Notes under the pieces: generated by a model
Databases searched by the model: none
Told to the model about the DNA's origin: nothing
The model's input: only the letters and a program-made list of their open reading frames with translations
Program-made: the position numbers and the translations under genes
In this document: piece after piece, positions 1-11,035 of the stretch
Numbering within the stretch: the first letter of the stretch is position 1
How the letters are laid out: each line of letters opens with the position of its first letter
From: Stenopsyche tienmushanensis
Taxonomy: Eukaryota > Arthropoda > Insecta > Trichoptera > Stenopsychidae
Assembly (NCBI GenBank): GCA_008973525.1
Contig: WACJ01000044.1
Location: forward strand, 1,364,001 to 1,428,000
Direction: 5' to 3'
DNA: 64,000 nt

Positions 1-199
1 GAAAATCAACTTAGCGTATATACATTATTAACAAAAATATGAATTATGTGTTTTGATAATCTTAAACTTGAGGCTCAGGATTTTTTGCGGTACTCAACGA
101 TAGATACAGATTTTATGTAGAGCGGAGGCGCTTCCACTTGTTCTTCAAGATGTATGAATTCGCATTTAGGTCCATCCGATATCGAATATCGCTAAGGGA

Positions 200-295
200 T
201 GACCTAGTGGAAAGAAGACATACTTCTGCGGCCAAGACTATTGGTCGACTCTTTTTTCTTCTTTCCTATACATCTGTATTCCAAACTCACGCACG
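200..295 (-). mobile_element. Fragment of tRNA-Leu-primed LTR (type C)
   Basis: This stretch reads, on the minus strand, like the LTR segment seen at 21700-21745 (motif gaccggtcgtcttggccgcg). A closely similar piece lies at 54985-55075, with the shared core cggtcgactc preceded by gcccaagac. No LTR end and no primer-binding site is present, so only an inner part survives. The first 199 bases of the window and 296-474 hold nothing I recognise. The LTR assignment rests on similarity inside this window only. Confidence 0.45.
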
Positions 296-474
296 CGCAT
301 GAGAACATGACGAATCCGAAAAATAGTTTATAACCGATCAATATGCACATCATACCAATATGTGTGTCATGCTTGCGCCAATGGTTACTGACTTTCTGAT
401 AACACAGACCCTGTGCCATGTTTGGTTAACCATTAGTGTAATCTAAGATTCTTAAAAATTGAATAAAAATTGCT

Positions 475-893
475 ATTGACCCCTCAAAGAGGTAAGACCC
501 AATGCTGTGTCCAAATTCCAGTGACTAAAATTCTTATACGTTGAGCTCGAAGACAGACAGAGACGGAGAGTATCTTGCACGTTGAGTTTGAAGAGAAACA
601 GAGACGGAGAGAATATCTTGCGTACATCATACGATTTTATAGATCGTTAACCCAAATTTATCAACTAAGAATAATATAATTAATCGATTTTAAGTATATT
701 ATTTATGTTTATGCAAAAAAAATACTGAATATTTTGTGCTATCGACTGTGTTAATTTATTTATGTACAATCTTCATACACGCTGCGACGGTCCTGACAGA
801 TAAGTAGATCTGTACAAATGTTAAGTGGCGGACAAGCAAATATAGCATCTAAGTTTATGATGATTTTAAATTAGCTCACTGCCCAAAGGGTCA
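475..893 (+). mobile_element. piggyBac-like miniature element, diverged copy a
   Basis: This is a diverged copy of the family seen intact at 2658-3186. It contains the marker blocks gacagagacggagagtatc (in two short repeats), the middle block with tgtgctatcgac, then the 3' block acacgctgcgacggtcctga and atatagcatctaagtttatg, ending in cccaaagggtcaa. The 5' end may be ttgacccctcaaagagg near 475, a worn version of the family's TTAACCCTTTGATGAGG end. No coding frame is seen. The family name is an inference from TTAA flanks and CCC-starting ends. Confidence 0.5.
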
Positions 894-1134
894 ATTTTAG
901 TTTATTTATAGAACTATTCAAGGCCTCTTGCGCACGCAGAAATAAATATAAAATAATGGTAATCGGAGCCTTTCTTTTTGCCTCTCTTTAGAAAATAAAG
1001 AGACCCAGCGAAGAGCGAATTTTAGATCTGACACCTTCAGAAATGGAGAGTATGTTTTTATAAACATTTTTGATTTATTTTAAACCGGTTTAAACAATGG
1101 TTGGCAATGGTGCCATAAAAAAGAATGCAAAAAG

Positions 1135-1885
1135 CGACCCATGTGTGCGTTCAGACTTAAGTGATACAGAAAAAGCATTCTCGCACATTGAGTGCGGAGA
1201 TTAGTGAATAGGAGACAGAGACGGGTGTCTTGCGTCTCATCTTACACTTACACTTACATCGACGATAAGGTGCTGTAAATATACCCATACATGTCTAAAT
1301 GTTTTCATATATTAGCATGGGTGATCCATAGCGTGATTTTTTCATCAACAGATGACGACAAAATAAAAATTATTTTTATGGGGTCTTTATATTAAAGATC
1401 GTTAGTGATTTTCTTGGAGTTATAATAAATAGAAGAAAGCCACATAAACCAATTATATACTTATAACTCAACCTGCTACTAAAAGTGATTCTATTTGAAA
1501 CACTTTTATGTAATGTAATTAAAGTATAATCGAAGATGTTCATGAAAGCACGCGTTAAGAGTCACTGCCTGTGTTTAGGATTTTATCCGGGCAACAGTCC
1601 CTTTCTTTCGTATCTCTAGCATCATAAAAACCAATATTCCTTTCCAAATACTGTCCTAAATACGATACGATAAAAAAATCACATGATTTAAAATCTGAGT
1701 GGTGAAAAAAATGTAGAAACAAAATGTCGAGCCAGACTCGACATAGGACCGCAAAGAGTTAAGGCTCATTTATTGATATACAAGCTTCACTCACGCTGCG
1801 CAATCTTGTGAGAAAATTTGTTTTTTGTGGACGATAAGTGGTGGACATATGAATATAGCATCTATACTTGAGTCAATTCACATTC
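1135..1885 (+). mobile_element. piggyBac-like miniature element, copy b
   Basis: This is the longest copy of the family. It carries cacattgagtgcggagatt near 1185, the block agacagagacgggtgtcttg, a block reading cccatacatgtctaaatg, and the 3' block tatacaagcttcactcacgc followed by atatagcatctatactt. The 3' end lacks the clean aaagggttaa border and the 5' border is worn. It is non-coding. 894-1134 and 1886-2657 are AT-rich sequence in which I recognise nothing. Confidence 0.6.
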
Positions 1886-2657
1886 CATTCATATTAATGA
1901 CACCGCCAAAAATATTTCGATCGTTATCGGAAAAGGACCAATATCTGCACCAAATCTATTCATTGTCCGGAACAATACGGGGCCGTAAATCATAATATAT
2001 TAACGCGTGGTCGGGAGCATATTGTAAATAAATTTATGTAAACAAAATGTTACCTTTCGAGTCCCGACTATCCCGTTCGGGTTCGGTAACATTATTTTAA
2101 TGCAAATTTGAACCCGAGCTTGATTCAATTTATGCTCAGTTACGGGAACACAATCACAGAATCATTTTAACATGGCAAAGGGATTCAAATAAAATACAGT
2201 CCCCTGACATTAAAGTAAAACAAGATTACAAAGTATAATAGACCGGTGGAGCTTACGCTTCTTTTTTATTCAGTTTTTTTTTCTCACTATTTCTCAGGTC
2301 ATTTCTCGGAGCGAACCGTTTTAAATAATAAATTTATAAGAAAAACGACGATCTCAAGGCGACCCGGCGTTGTTTCTTTTTCTTTCGGTGGGATGATTTT
2401 TTTGTGCCATCAATTATTTTTGTAAAATATTTTTTTTATGAATAATTTATTTATTTGAGCGACATAAAAATATAAAGATATATCTAACATTATTTATATC
2501 ACAGATATTCAAGTAATTTTTCTCCTAAATGTTGCGACTTATGTATTTTTTTCTTTAATAGTATAGTTTTTTAATCATTTCACTAAAAAGTACTCAGAAT
2601 ATAGTATTAAAATACCACAAAATTCCGGAAACCCCATAAACCACTGTGAAATAATAG

Positions 2658-3186
2658 TTAACCCGTTGATGAGGAATCCCGCATACGCACGTGTTTTCGC
2701 ACATAGAGTGGGTAGATAAAGGTGCCACTACACGTATATATATACTCAAATATTGCGATTTTTTTCATAGACTACAAAAAATAGAGAGACATCACATCAA
2801 TTATCAAAAGATGAAGATAAAATAAACATTAAAATTGCAATGAAATTTGTTCGTATCCGATTGAAAACTATCAGATATTGGATCTTCATAGAATCATAAT
2901 AAATAATATAAAGCCACATAAATCAATTATATACTTAAAACTTACCTTTCGGTTATATTTTAAACGCTATTGGATCGACACACGTGTCTTTTGTTTATGT
3001 TTACGCGAAAAGATGAACGAATATTATGTGCTATCGACAGTGTTTATTTATTTATGTACAAATTTTATACACGATAAGACGGTCTTGACAGTTTAATGAA
3101 TTTATATAGACGATAAGTGGCAGACATACAAATAGAGTATCTATGTTTATGATTATTTGAAATTAGCTCAATACTCAAAGGGTTAA
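2658..3186 (+). mobile_element. piggyBac-like miniature element, copy c, both TTAA borders
   Basis: The element is 529 bp including TTAA at both borders (2658-2661 and 3183-3186). The ends read TTAA-CCCGTTGATGAG and CTCAAAGGG-TTAA, that is short inverted repeats starting with CCC inside a TTAA target, the arrangement known for piggyBac transposons. The inside shares the blocks caggtcctgacag-like, gtgctatcgacagtg and gcatctatgtttatga with the other copies. The 72-codon open frame inside is AT-rich and resembles no protein I know. Mobilisation by a piggyBac enzyme encoded elsewhere is inferred. Confidence 0.65.
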
Positions 3187-3282
3187 GTCTAAGAGATAAA
3201 ATTATATGGCGAATTGCATATTGCGTAAATTTTCTCCCATATGAAATATTTTATTTCTTCCCATCGGGTTTAGCTGTAAAAT

Positions 3283-3840
3283 ATGGTCAAACTCGATATC
3301 ACGTTTTTGCGTCATTCGATCCAAAACATCACGTCCCTCAGGCGAAAAATGGCATATTTTGTTTTACAACCAATCGTTAAAGTTGCATCCTGTGGAGATG
3401 TGACCCGGGACATATTTTCCGGCGAGGTTCCACCCTTAATTCGCGTCACGTTCCGGCCTGTCGTTCAACGTCCAAAAAATTACCAGAATTAAATTCAAAT
3501 TACACCATGGCTTTGTTGTGGAAGAAAATTGCGGAAAATCACGTTAATCTTTCGGGCTTCAAACTCGATGGAATTCACTGTCGCGAGCGGCGGTATTTTT
3601 TTGGTTTAACCGAAGGCAACGGCGCTGGAAGATAAATCATTTATTAGATTTGCATTTCATATCCAGGATATCGAAGGCGGTATTATCCACATCCAGGACT
3701 GGACACGTACGAGGAAAAAACCATCCATTTCCTGAGGAAAAGCGACGGATGTGTAACCGCCCTACGTGCGGCCTGCGAGAAGCCAGACATCGCCAACATC
3801 AAATCGACTTCAATTCCCTTTTTTTTTGCTTTTAAATCAA
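3283..3840 (+). other. Coding-like patch of unknown identity
   Basis: This stretch is richer in GC than its surroundings and has several consecutive short open frames on the plus strand: 69 codons from 3283, a 42-codon frame from an ATG at 3508 (starting MALLWKKIAENHV, ending before TAA near 3634), and an open frame through about 3690-3835 with residues DTYEEKTIHFLRKSDG followed by CVTALRAACEKPDIANIKS. Codon composition in these pieces looks protein-like, but they are in different frames and no family is recognised. It could be an eroded gene, an unknown transposon's coding part, or chance. Low confidence. Confidence 0.25.
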
Positions 3841-4067
3841 ATAATATGAAAATATTTTTAATATTTCTATATTTAAAATAATAAAATTTTCAAAAAATAA
3901 TATTAGCTTAAAGCTGGGAGATTGTAAATCAATTTTTGCTTATAATTATCAGATTTTTACCCAATCTTTAATTTAAATCTATATACATATACATATAAAT
4001 CATGTATGTATATAAATCAATGTCTCGCGTCAGGCGTCCAGCGTCAGACGTCCGGAGATGTTGCGTT

Positions 4068-4117
4068 GTTCGGCGTCCGTTCGGCCGCGTTCGGCTGCGT
4101 TCGGCCGCGCTCGGCGG
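4068..4117. repeat. GC-rich 10-bp tandem repeat, about five units
   Basis: Five in-phase decamers occur from 4068: variants of gttcggccgc (cggcgtccgt, tcggccgcgt, tcggctgcgt, tcggccgcgc, tcggcggatg). The block is strikingly GC-rich inside an AT-rich region. It sits between the coding-like patch and a small mariner-type element. Function unknown. Confidence 0.7.
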
Positions 4118-4307
4118 ATGGCGCGTCGTGGTACTCGGCGGCTCGCCAGTCGCTATACGAAGTGAGGGAGAGCGCACGCATCTTACCTCTCAGCTCCACA
4201 CAAATAATAAATCAGGCATTGCAACGCATGTCGGGTATTCGCTAGTACTTATTATTGCAAAATTATTGCAAAACAAGGCACATTTTTCAATTTGATTTTT
4301 TTATATT

Positions 4308-4412
4308 ACTCAATAAGTTAGTAGGATATTTTTTTGTAAGAAATTGCGGTAAAACGACCCCAAATTAAGATGAAAAAAATTTAAAGCCAAAAAACCTACG
4401 AACTTATTGAGT
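4308..4412. mobile_element. 105-bp mariner-type MITE with ACTCAATAAGTT ends
   Basis: The left end reads ACTCAATAAGTTAGTAGG and the right end, in inverse complement, reads ACTCAATAAGTTCGTAGG, so 17 of 18 bases match. Between them is only about 70 bp of AT-rich sequence. A single end of the same kind begins at 9298. The ends resemble those of mariner-like elements in style, but no transposase is present here. Confidence 0.7.
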
Positions 4413-4499
4413 GATTGGTTATAATATAATACATTGGTTAATATATTTATTGCTTCATCAATTTATTTTGACATAAGTTTTCAATTTTTTTTTCGAATG

Positions 4500-5540
4500 A
4501 GGGGAATCTTCACACACCGCCTTTCTGGGTTAGTGGGAGGTTTGACTACTATATTGTCAGACCCACTAAACCCCTCCTCCGGTCCCGCCGCCACCTGACT
4601 ACCGTAAAGTATTGCTCTAGGGTGGCGGTATGTCTCCCTCTAGGGCTTCATGTTATCGCGAAGTCTTCGTAGTTCCTCTATTCCTGAGTTTCTTCGGTAT
4701 CTTCCTCGGGACCCCTTATGTGCCCTGCTGGGTTTTCTCGCTCATGGGTTGAGGAGGAGGAAGATGCTTCGGTGCGTTTCCGACGTCTCAGTCGTTCAGC
4801 ATCCTCCTTCTGTAACATAACGCTTGCGACGTATCCGGACAACGCGTTCCATGTCTTGGTTGGTTAGCAACATAGGGGACCGTGTTGCTGGGAGTGAGTG
4901 AATTGACTTCAAGCTCCTCCCGCAGTGTGTCCCTCTCTATGCTCTAAACCGGGCAATCGAATAACGTGTGCGCGGCATCGTCCAGCTCCGCTCCACAGTG
5001 GGGACATTCCGGACCGCCCTTCTTTTAAATCTTGTGCAGGTAGCTACCAAAGCAGCCGTGCTCAGTGAGTGCCTGGGTAAGGTGGTAGTACAGCTGACCG
5101 TGTTTCCTGGCTGTCCAGGACTTTAGGACCGGAATGAACCGATGGGTCCATCGACTTTTGGTGGAGCTCTCCCATCGGGACTGCCATTCCACCATGGTGA
5201 ACTGCCTAGCTCTTTGCCTGGTTTCCCCAGTGCGTATGACTTTCCTTTTCTTTGCGAGCAAATCGATTGGCGGAATGGCAGTCAGTGCCAGGACTGCGTC
5301 TTCTGACACTGTGCGATATGCTGCTGCGACTCTGATCGCACTTCTCCTCTGTACTCTAGCGAGATTGAGCCTGGTCCTTTCGAAGTGTAGTTCCTTGGCA
5401 GTTGTATAATCTTCGACGGTTTATCTTAGGGCCATCGATGTTAAGCATCAACCTAGCAAGACCTTCCGCAATACTAGCCGCCTTTGTTGCGGCTTTCTCC
5501 GTATGTGCAACAAAACGGAGCTTATCCCCAAGTTTAAATT
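4500..5540 (-). pseudogene. R1/I-like non-LTR retrotransposon, 3' part of ORF2 and tail
   Basis: Read on the minus strand, this is the C-terminal part of a non-LTR reverse-transcriptase polyprotein. From 5540 downward it shows KLRFVAHTEKAATKAAS, then LMLNIDGPKINRRRLY, then (5309-5025) WQSRWESSTKSRWTHRFIP and YYHLTQALTEHGCFGSYLHK, then CPHCGAELDDAAHTLFDCP near 4975. The last is the cysteine-histidine knuckle that closes ORF2 in R1/I-like elements. Frames shift near 5400 and stop codons break it near 5030 and 4950, so it is dead. The 5' half, including the catalytic palm motifs, is missing, as usual for 5'-truncated copies. The tail runs to about 4500. Related copies lie at 8287-9290 (plus) and 51070-51640 (minus). 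Confidence 0.85.
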
Positions 5541-5778
5541 ATCGATTACCTTTCCTCTAAAATGCTTAAATAGAGTAAATTGATTTTTTTTCGTAAGCCC
5601 ACAGGCCATAAGCGTCTATAGCCGCAAACATCATATTTTAATTCGCTTCACATATGTCTTATATTTCATGTTTATCACATCTTTATGATCGTCAATAATT
5701 TTTTACACATGTGATTTTGAAATATCTACAAAACAGATTTAGGACAAATCTGTATCGAGACGATCGATTTGGAAATAT
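5541..5778. other. Short AT-rich spacer
   Basis: No gene, repeat end or motif is recognised between the R1-like fragment and the mariner-like remnant that starts at 5779. Confidence 0.4.
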
Positions 5779-6289
5779 GGGCTCTTTCAATAGAAACGCT
5801 CTAAGTTTATTAAATTATAGCGGCTGTGTTTATACAGCAATAACTATTAAATTTATTGTTAATCAATAAATAGTATATAGCAAATTATTATAAAATTTTA
5901 TAATGCTGAATGATGTTTGTAAATTATCAAATTTTATTTTCAAAATAATTACTCCGTTTCAGAAAAGTTTCGCAAAAAAAAGCATTTTTAGCCAATGCCG
6001 AACGCTACAGATTGATGATAAGCAACTCCTTGTTACCTAAACTGAATGATTTACATACCGACGATATGCAGTTCCAACTGGATGACCCTAGATGACACAC
6101 AGCGCATGCCATGATGTACATTCTGTACGAGCGATTTAAAGGCATGGTTATCTTAAATCGTAGATTTATTCATATAAACCGCGATATCGACATAACGAAC
6201 GATATCCAGTAAATTTACACAGGACATTTGAACATTATTATATTTCATACTTATTTCCAAAAAATATTGCGTTGTTGTGGAATGACCCC
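5779..6289 (+). mobile_element. Mariner-like remnant, family F2, internally deleted
   Basis: The left end reads GGGCTCTTTCAATAGAAACG and the right end, inverted, reads GGGGTCATTCCACAACAACG, worn versions of the ends seen at 35378 and 48961. Inside is a decayed strip of a DDE transposase: a stretch near 6090-6165 corresponding to the family's second-aspartate segment (HTAHAMMYILYERF), and near 6200 the C-terminal HLNDVIFH-like segment. Most of the enzyme is gone. Other copies of this family: 17558-17699, 35378-35884, 48961-49340 (minus) and 60270-60895. Confidence 0.65.
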
Positions 6290-7239
6290 ATGCTAACACT
6301 TTTGTTCTGCTAAATTTGTCGGTACCGTGAAATTTATTTTATTTTTAATTTAAAGCATTTGTAGTTCGAGATACTATTTTAAGTTTCTCAAATAACTTAA
6401 TTTATGCCAAACTATATGATCGTCTGCGAATGTCATAAAATCAAAGTTTCGTGCTAATTTTCTCGTCTGAAACCGTATAAAGAGCCAAAATTGAATCGAA
6501 ATACCACACTTTGCAAAGTCTCATCGCCAAACAACAAAAATAGGCGACCAAAGGTTGACCATCGCAGACATTCCGTGTTTTCATTGGTTATTTATGTGTT
6601 CATCACGGCGTCACGAATGTGCCGACATCACATCGCTAACTCCAATTTGTCCACATTCAAAGACACCTGTATAACACTTCTCCGGGTCAAAGGGGGAGTT
6701 CAAAATGAATGAATTCATATATCAACAGGGTGGATATTAAGAAAGAGGGCAAATCTTCACGCTTTATTTGCCGTTCCGCAAATGAGACGTGCTCGGCAAT
6801 CACAACAAACGCGCAGCCGTCGGCTTTGCGGGATAATTGGTTTTAATCCTAATTTGACGACGGGAGAGCTAAAAAAGCACCAAATTAATTCCATAAATAC
6901 CGTAGGATGTGCGCGCAAACGTATAATTAATAATGAAATGATTTATTACTTGAGGTCAAAGGATATTCGAAAGATTTATAACGAAGCTTGTTAATTATGG
7001 AGTGATTTGTTGCTCGGGCGGCCTTGTGAAATAATACGTCTCTATGGCTTTTTATAATTAAAACGAGATAATTTGGATTGCTTGATTGGGAATTAATGGA
7101 CGTTAAAAAGCTCCAAATATCTCAAAGTGCTGATTATTTGATTGGTCCATTTAAAAATTTAAATATTGCGAATTTTATGCACCATCAATATCAAAGCATT
7201 TTCGATTTTTTAACATACTAATTGAATTTAAAATAATTG
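6290..7239. other. No recognised feature
   Basis: Two short open frames of 73 and 70 codons begin at 6491 and 6782. Neither resembles a known protein and neither has convincing splice borders. I see no repeat ends in this interval. Confidence 0.4.
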
Positions 7240-7926
7240 TTTGTTAGGGACACCTTTGATCTGGATAAAGGCGTTGGGTTATGTGTTAAACGTTCAGCAT
7301 ACTAATGTCATTCTTTTTCTCAACACATTTTGGACCGCTATTTCATATTTAGTATTTATTTGGCAGCCATCAATTGTGAATATTTTCAGTGAATTTGTAA
7401 ACATTGAAAAATATGGCCTTCATTTTGTCATAAAATACTTTAATTTGAGAGATCTTAGTCCAACCAATATCAAATACGAGCTAGATTATACTCTGAGAGA
7501 GTTTGCATCTTTGTTTACAACATTAAAATATTGGGTGGCAGAGTTTAAACGACGCCGTATGAGCTGCCAAGACGAATATCGTAGTTGTCGACCAAATAAA
7601 TTGTGAAGATTATCCACAAAATGGTATTGGATGGCTTTTCAAAAAGTGCTGTATATCGCTTATTGATTGAATATTTGGATATGAGAAAGCCATGCGCAAG
7701 ATGTAAACCGCGTTTGCTCATAATGAAATAGAAGTGTTTGGCAATGTTACAAAGCAATAAAGCCGAATTTTTGCGTCGGTTTATAACCATGATCATGTAT
7801 CCATCGCTTCACACCAAAGACAAAATAATGGACTAAATGCGGAGAAAATGTGTTGAGCTGAAAGGAAACTATGTTGAGAAATAAAGATATTTTTTTTTCG
7901 ATAGGTTGGATACTTCTGAGACTTCT
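7240..7926 (+). pseudogene. Mariner transposase remnant, family F3
   Basis: This is a decayed mariner transposase. Recognisable pieces in order are an N-terminal strip ending YWVAEFKRRRMSCQDEYRS (frame of the 121-codon open frame, 7241-7606), then after a frameshift SKSAVYRLLIEYLDMRKPCA near 7640-7700, then SNKAEFLRRFIT near 7755-7795, which in mariners precedes the first catalytic aspartate (TMDETWVHHF); here that aspartate is lost. The right end at 7904-7926 (ggttggatacttctgagac) matches the inverted ends of the copy at 62324-63138. The left end is not clear. Related fragments: 29990-30330, 41474-41880 and 62324-63138. Confidence 0.75.
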
Positions 7927-8286
7927 CTCAAAAACGTTGTCACTAGAAAAATATATAACTATTTTAAGTCAAAAGCTCGATCTACAAAACACGCGTTTTT
8001 AATTGATCAGACCAGAATGAGTTAATATGCTTTTTAGCAGACTCTTTTATTTGAACATAAAGTACCATAATTTTGATTAATGTTGCAAATTAATATCTAA
8101 CACCCGGTACACACGAGCGTGGTTTCTTGTGCAAGGTTTACTAGCACGGTTTACTGGCATGCAGTGAAGGGACCACACGGCTCACGATCACTCACTATCT
8201 AACCCTGATAAAATGTTTGATGCATAAGAAAACAATCATCGAATCAAATAATTTCATTGAAACATAAATATTGACACAACGCGTGG
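7927..8286. other. Spacer with a possible short inverted-repeat element
   Basis: Most of this interval is AT-rich and unremarkable. Near 8100-8205 cacccggtacacacgagcg is followed 80 bp later by gaccacacggctcacgatc, which looks like the border of a small DNA element, but the ends do not match well enough to call one. Confidence 0.25.
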
Positions 8287-9290
8287 ATGAGGGAAAATCG
8301 CGAGAAAATGGAGGCAATGATCTACAGCACAAGAAGAAGACCAAGAGCCAAACAGTTTGTTATCCACGGTCAAGAGCTTGAATACAGCAAAACGCTGAGA
8401 TATCTTAGGATTCTCATGGACAACAAGCTAACTTTCAGTAAATACAATGAAGCAGCTGCTCAGAAGGCGCAGTAGGTAGCCAGCGACTTCGGACGGCTCA
8501 TGCCTAACATCGGAGGGCCAAAGCAGAAAAGAACCATAAACGAGGTTATATACTCCTTCTGTGTGGAGACTACAGGAAGACATGAGAGCTACAGGAGAAG
8601 CTGGCAAAGGTCCAAAGGCAGTGAGCGCACCAAGTCACCACAGCATACAGAACAGTATCTGAAGAAGCGGTGCTCGTGATCGCTGGAATCCCTCTGCTGC
8701 ACATCCAAACAAAGAAGAGGGCCTTGGACTTCGAAGATCCCAAAATCCACAACGAGCATGACCAGAAACTGAAGGAAAAGGATCAGTCCAGCAAGGGAAG
8801 ATGGACCCACTGACTTATCCCGGTCATAAGTCGGTGGAGGGTCCAAAAACACGGGGAACACCCTACCGCTTGACTCAGGCACTCACTGGACATGGATGTT
8901 TCGTTGATACCGAACACACCATCACTGACTGTGAGACTTGGACACCCCAGAGAATCACGCTGAAACAAGCACTCGAGCTAACCGAGTTCAACGTTGAACA
9001 CATGGTCCACCGCATAATAGCAAGCAAGAAGAACTGGGATTTTTAGCACGATTACGTAGAAGAAATTCTGGGCGCCAAAGAGAGCAGTGAGAGAAAGAGG
9101 CACATAGGCTCTCCAACACTAGAATAGGGCCAATTACTTAAGACCAGACTACCTATCCTCCTGAAGCAATATGGTAAACTATACCAGGGGGACAGAGGAC
9201 AAGGGGGGGTTTAGTCAGTAAGAATCTGACACTACCCTGGGATCAAACCCAGGGTGTCTTATGCAAGATTCCTCTCCAACAGAGGGAAAA
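8287..9290 (+). pseudogene. R1/I-like non-LTR retrotransposon, 3' part of ORF2 and 3' tail
   Basis: The plus-strand frame 8287-8475 encodes the segment after the reverse-transcriptase palm (TRRRPRAKQFVIHGQELEY, LRYLRILMDNKLTFSKY, EAAAQKAQ), followed after a stop by FGRLMPNIGGPKQKR. After frameshifts the C-terminal part reappears (YRLTQALTGHGCF near 8865-8905, and CETWTPQRITLKQALELTEF to the stop near 9044). The tail carries a perfect hairpin at 9234-9255 (8-bp arms ACCCTGGG). It is 5'-truncated and dead. LMPNIGGPK here pairs with LMLNIDGPK in the minus copy at 4500-5540, so both belong to one family. Confidence 0.85.
9234..9255 (+). other. Hairpin in the 3' tail of the non-LTR element
   Basis: ACCCTGGG and CCCAGGGT form a perfect 8-bp stem around the loop ATCAAA, just before the end of the non-LTR copy. 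Such structures can serve as 3' recognition signals for the element's own reverse transcriptase; that role is inferred. Confidence 0.6.
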
Positions 9291-9297
9291 AACATAC

Positions 9298-9375
9298 ACT
9301 CAATAAGTTCGTAGGATTTTTTTTTACTTCAAATTTTTTTCTTCTTCATTTGTGGTCGTTTTATTGTAATTGGAT
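9298..9375. mobile_element. One end of the ACTCAATAAGTT mariner-type MITE
   Basis: The sequence starts ACTCAATAAGTTCGTAGG and runs through a poly-T tract and gtggtcgttttattgtaa, matching the inverse of the right half of 4308-4412. The second end is missing. It abuts the tail of the non-LTR element at 9290. Confidence 0.6.
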
Positions 9376-11035
9376 CAAAATAATATCCTTTCTATGATGC
9401 TTTTTGTTGCACTACTTTAAATGTTGTAATTTTCATTTTTCCATTCCATTTCCAAATGATAGCAGAATGATACTTTCAATACATAATGAAATTTAACTAA
9501 AATTGAGCTAAGCTGGTAACACTTAGTCTGGCGACACTTTTAGAATGATGGACAAAAATAGCGCCTCGCTGTATTCTTTGATATCATAGAGACATTTGAC
9601 AAAATATGTTATCTGATATTGAATGGTTTTTAGCAATACCTTTTATGGGACTATTGCCTCCTCCTGTAGATTTGAACCCAAGATGATTGAATTCCTCTTA
9701 ACCGCGGAACTACCAACAGGTCATCTACTTTTTAAAATCAGGTAATATTTGCTGTTGAATTTCTGCTGAATATTTGAATATTTTCTTACAAACAAACAAG
9801 ATACCACCTACAAGACAAGACATTGATTGACTGATAGCCCCATAATAGTCCTTCGGGATGATCTGAGCAATATACAAAAAGTTGCATCATTAGCTAAAGA
9901 GATGTCTGTCTTCTGTCTTGGATGATACTTATTTTCTTCCACAACTACAAAATATTAAATAAAGGACAAATTTTCTTTTAAAGAAAATATGTATTATTTG
10001 AGCATTTTTTCGTATTATTTATCAAAATACGCATAGCAAAAAAATCTTGGAAATCAAAAATAGCAGATTTTGACTTATTCATTTGTCAATTTATCTTTCA
10101 AATATTTACATCAATCCCAAAATTGGGTCGTAAAGCTCACTATTCTGCGTTCTAACACATGTCACCTACAAGCCATTATTCATACATATTGACATTGACA
10201 TCATATCTGTCATTTTGTCCTGCAAGATGAAGATTGTCATTCATCCATTATTGATGCAATACCCGATTCCATCTGAACCCATGAATACCTGAAGACCGTC
10301 GCTGGCTTTCGTCACTGGCGTAACCCAAATAGAATAGACTAAGTGGTCTCTGGGTATTCTTTCTCGGTTTTTTTCCGAGAGAGATCCCCTGCATAATATG
10401 CAAATTAAAAGTAGCAAATGTTTGTGTCTACCCGGCGTTGTTGCTACAAATGTACTGCTAAATTATTTAGTCCGCTCCGAGTGGTTGTCATCGTGGCTCT
10501 CCCGTGTCGTACTCTGAAATGAGACCCAGTTTCCCGGGAATGCGATCCCTAGACGTTTCCGTTTCTAGTTTGAATTTAATAAAGGCAAAATTATGGAAAT
10601 GGGGTCAAAATATTTAAATACAATCATCGGTGATCTTATGCGACAATATATTCATTAAAAAATCTATTCGTGATATTGCTGAGTGCTTTCGTATGTGAGG
10701 TTTTTTATAGCAAAGTAAATATGCTTGTCCTCAAAGCGTCGTTGTAAGAATTAAGTTATGAATATCCTGGCTTGCTGGCTTATTTACTTAGCTCGCTTGG
10801 GAAACTTTATGTATTATAAAAGATCAGAGCGCGGCATAGCAAACCACGACATTCCACCATCACTCTCTGTGATTACATCCATCAAATGGTAACCCATTTA
10901 GGTCTTTTAAACTTAATAAAACTATGCATAAAATTCTTTTAAAGGTTGTTTTTTTATACATTATTTGTGTTCATGAGACTTTGTTGATAGTTTAATTTTC
11001 ACAAAACAATCATAATTTGAATAAATAATATGCTA
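9376..11035. other. Long stretch without recognised genes
   Basis: AT-rich sequence without convincing open frames. A hairpin (tttctcgg, seven T, ccgagaga) lies near 10360-10382. The part 10430-10570 is somewhat richer in GC but has no coding or repeat signature I recognise. Confidence 0.4.

Noticed and set aside
4002..4295. 97- and 79-codon open frames over the decamer repeat
   Set aside because: The arginine-rich translation is a product of the GC-rich tandem repeat; several frames and both strands are open there.
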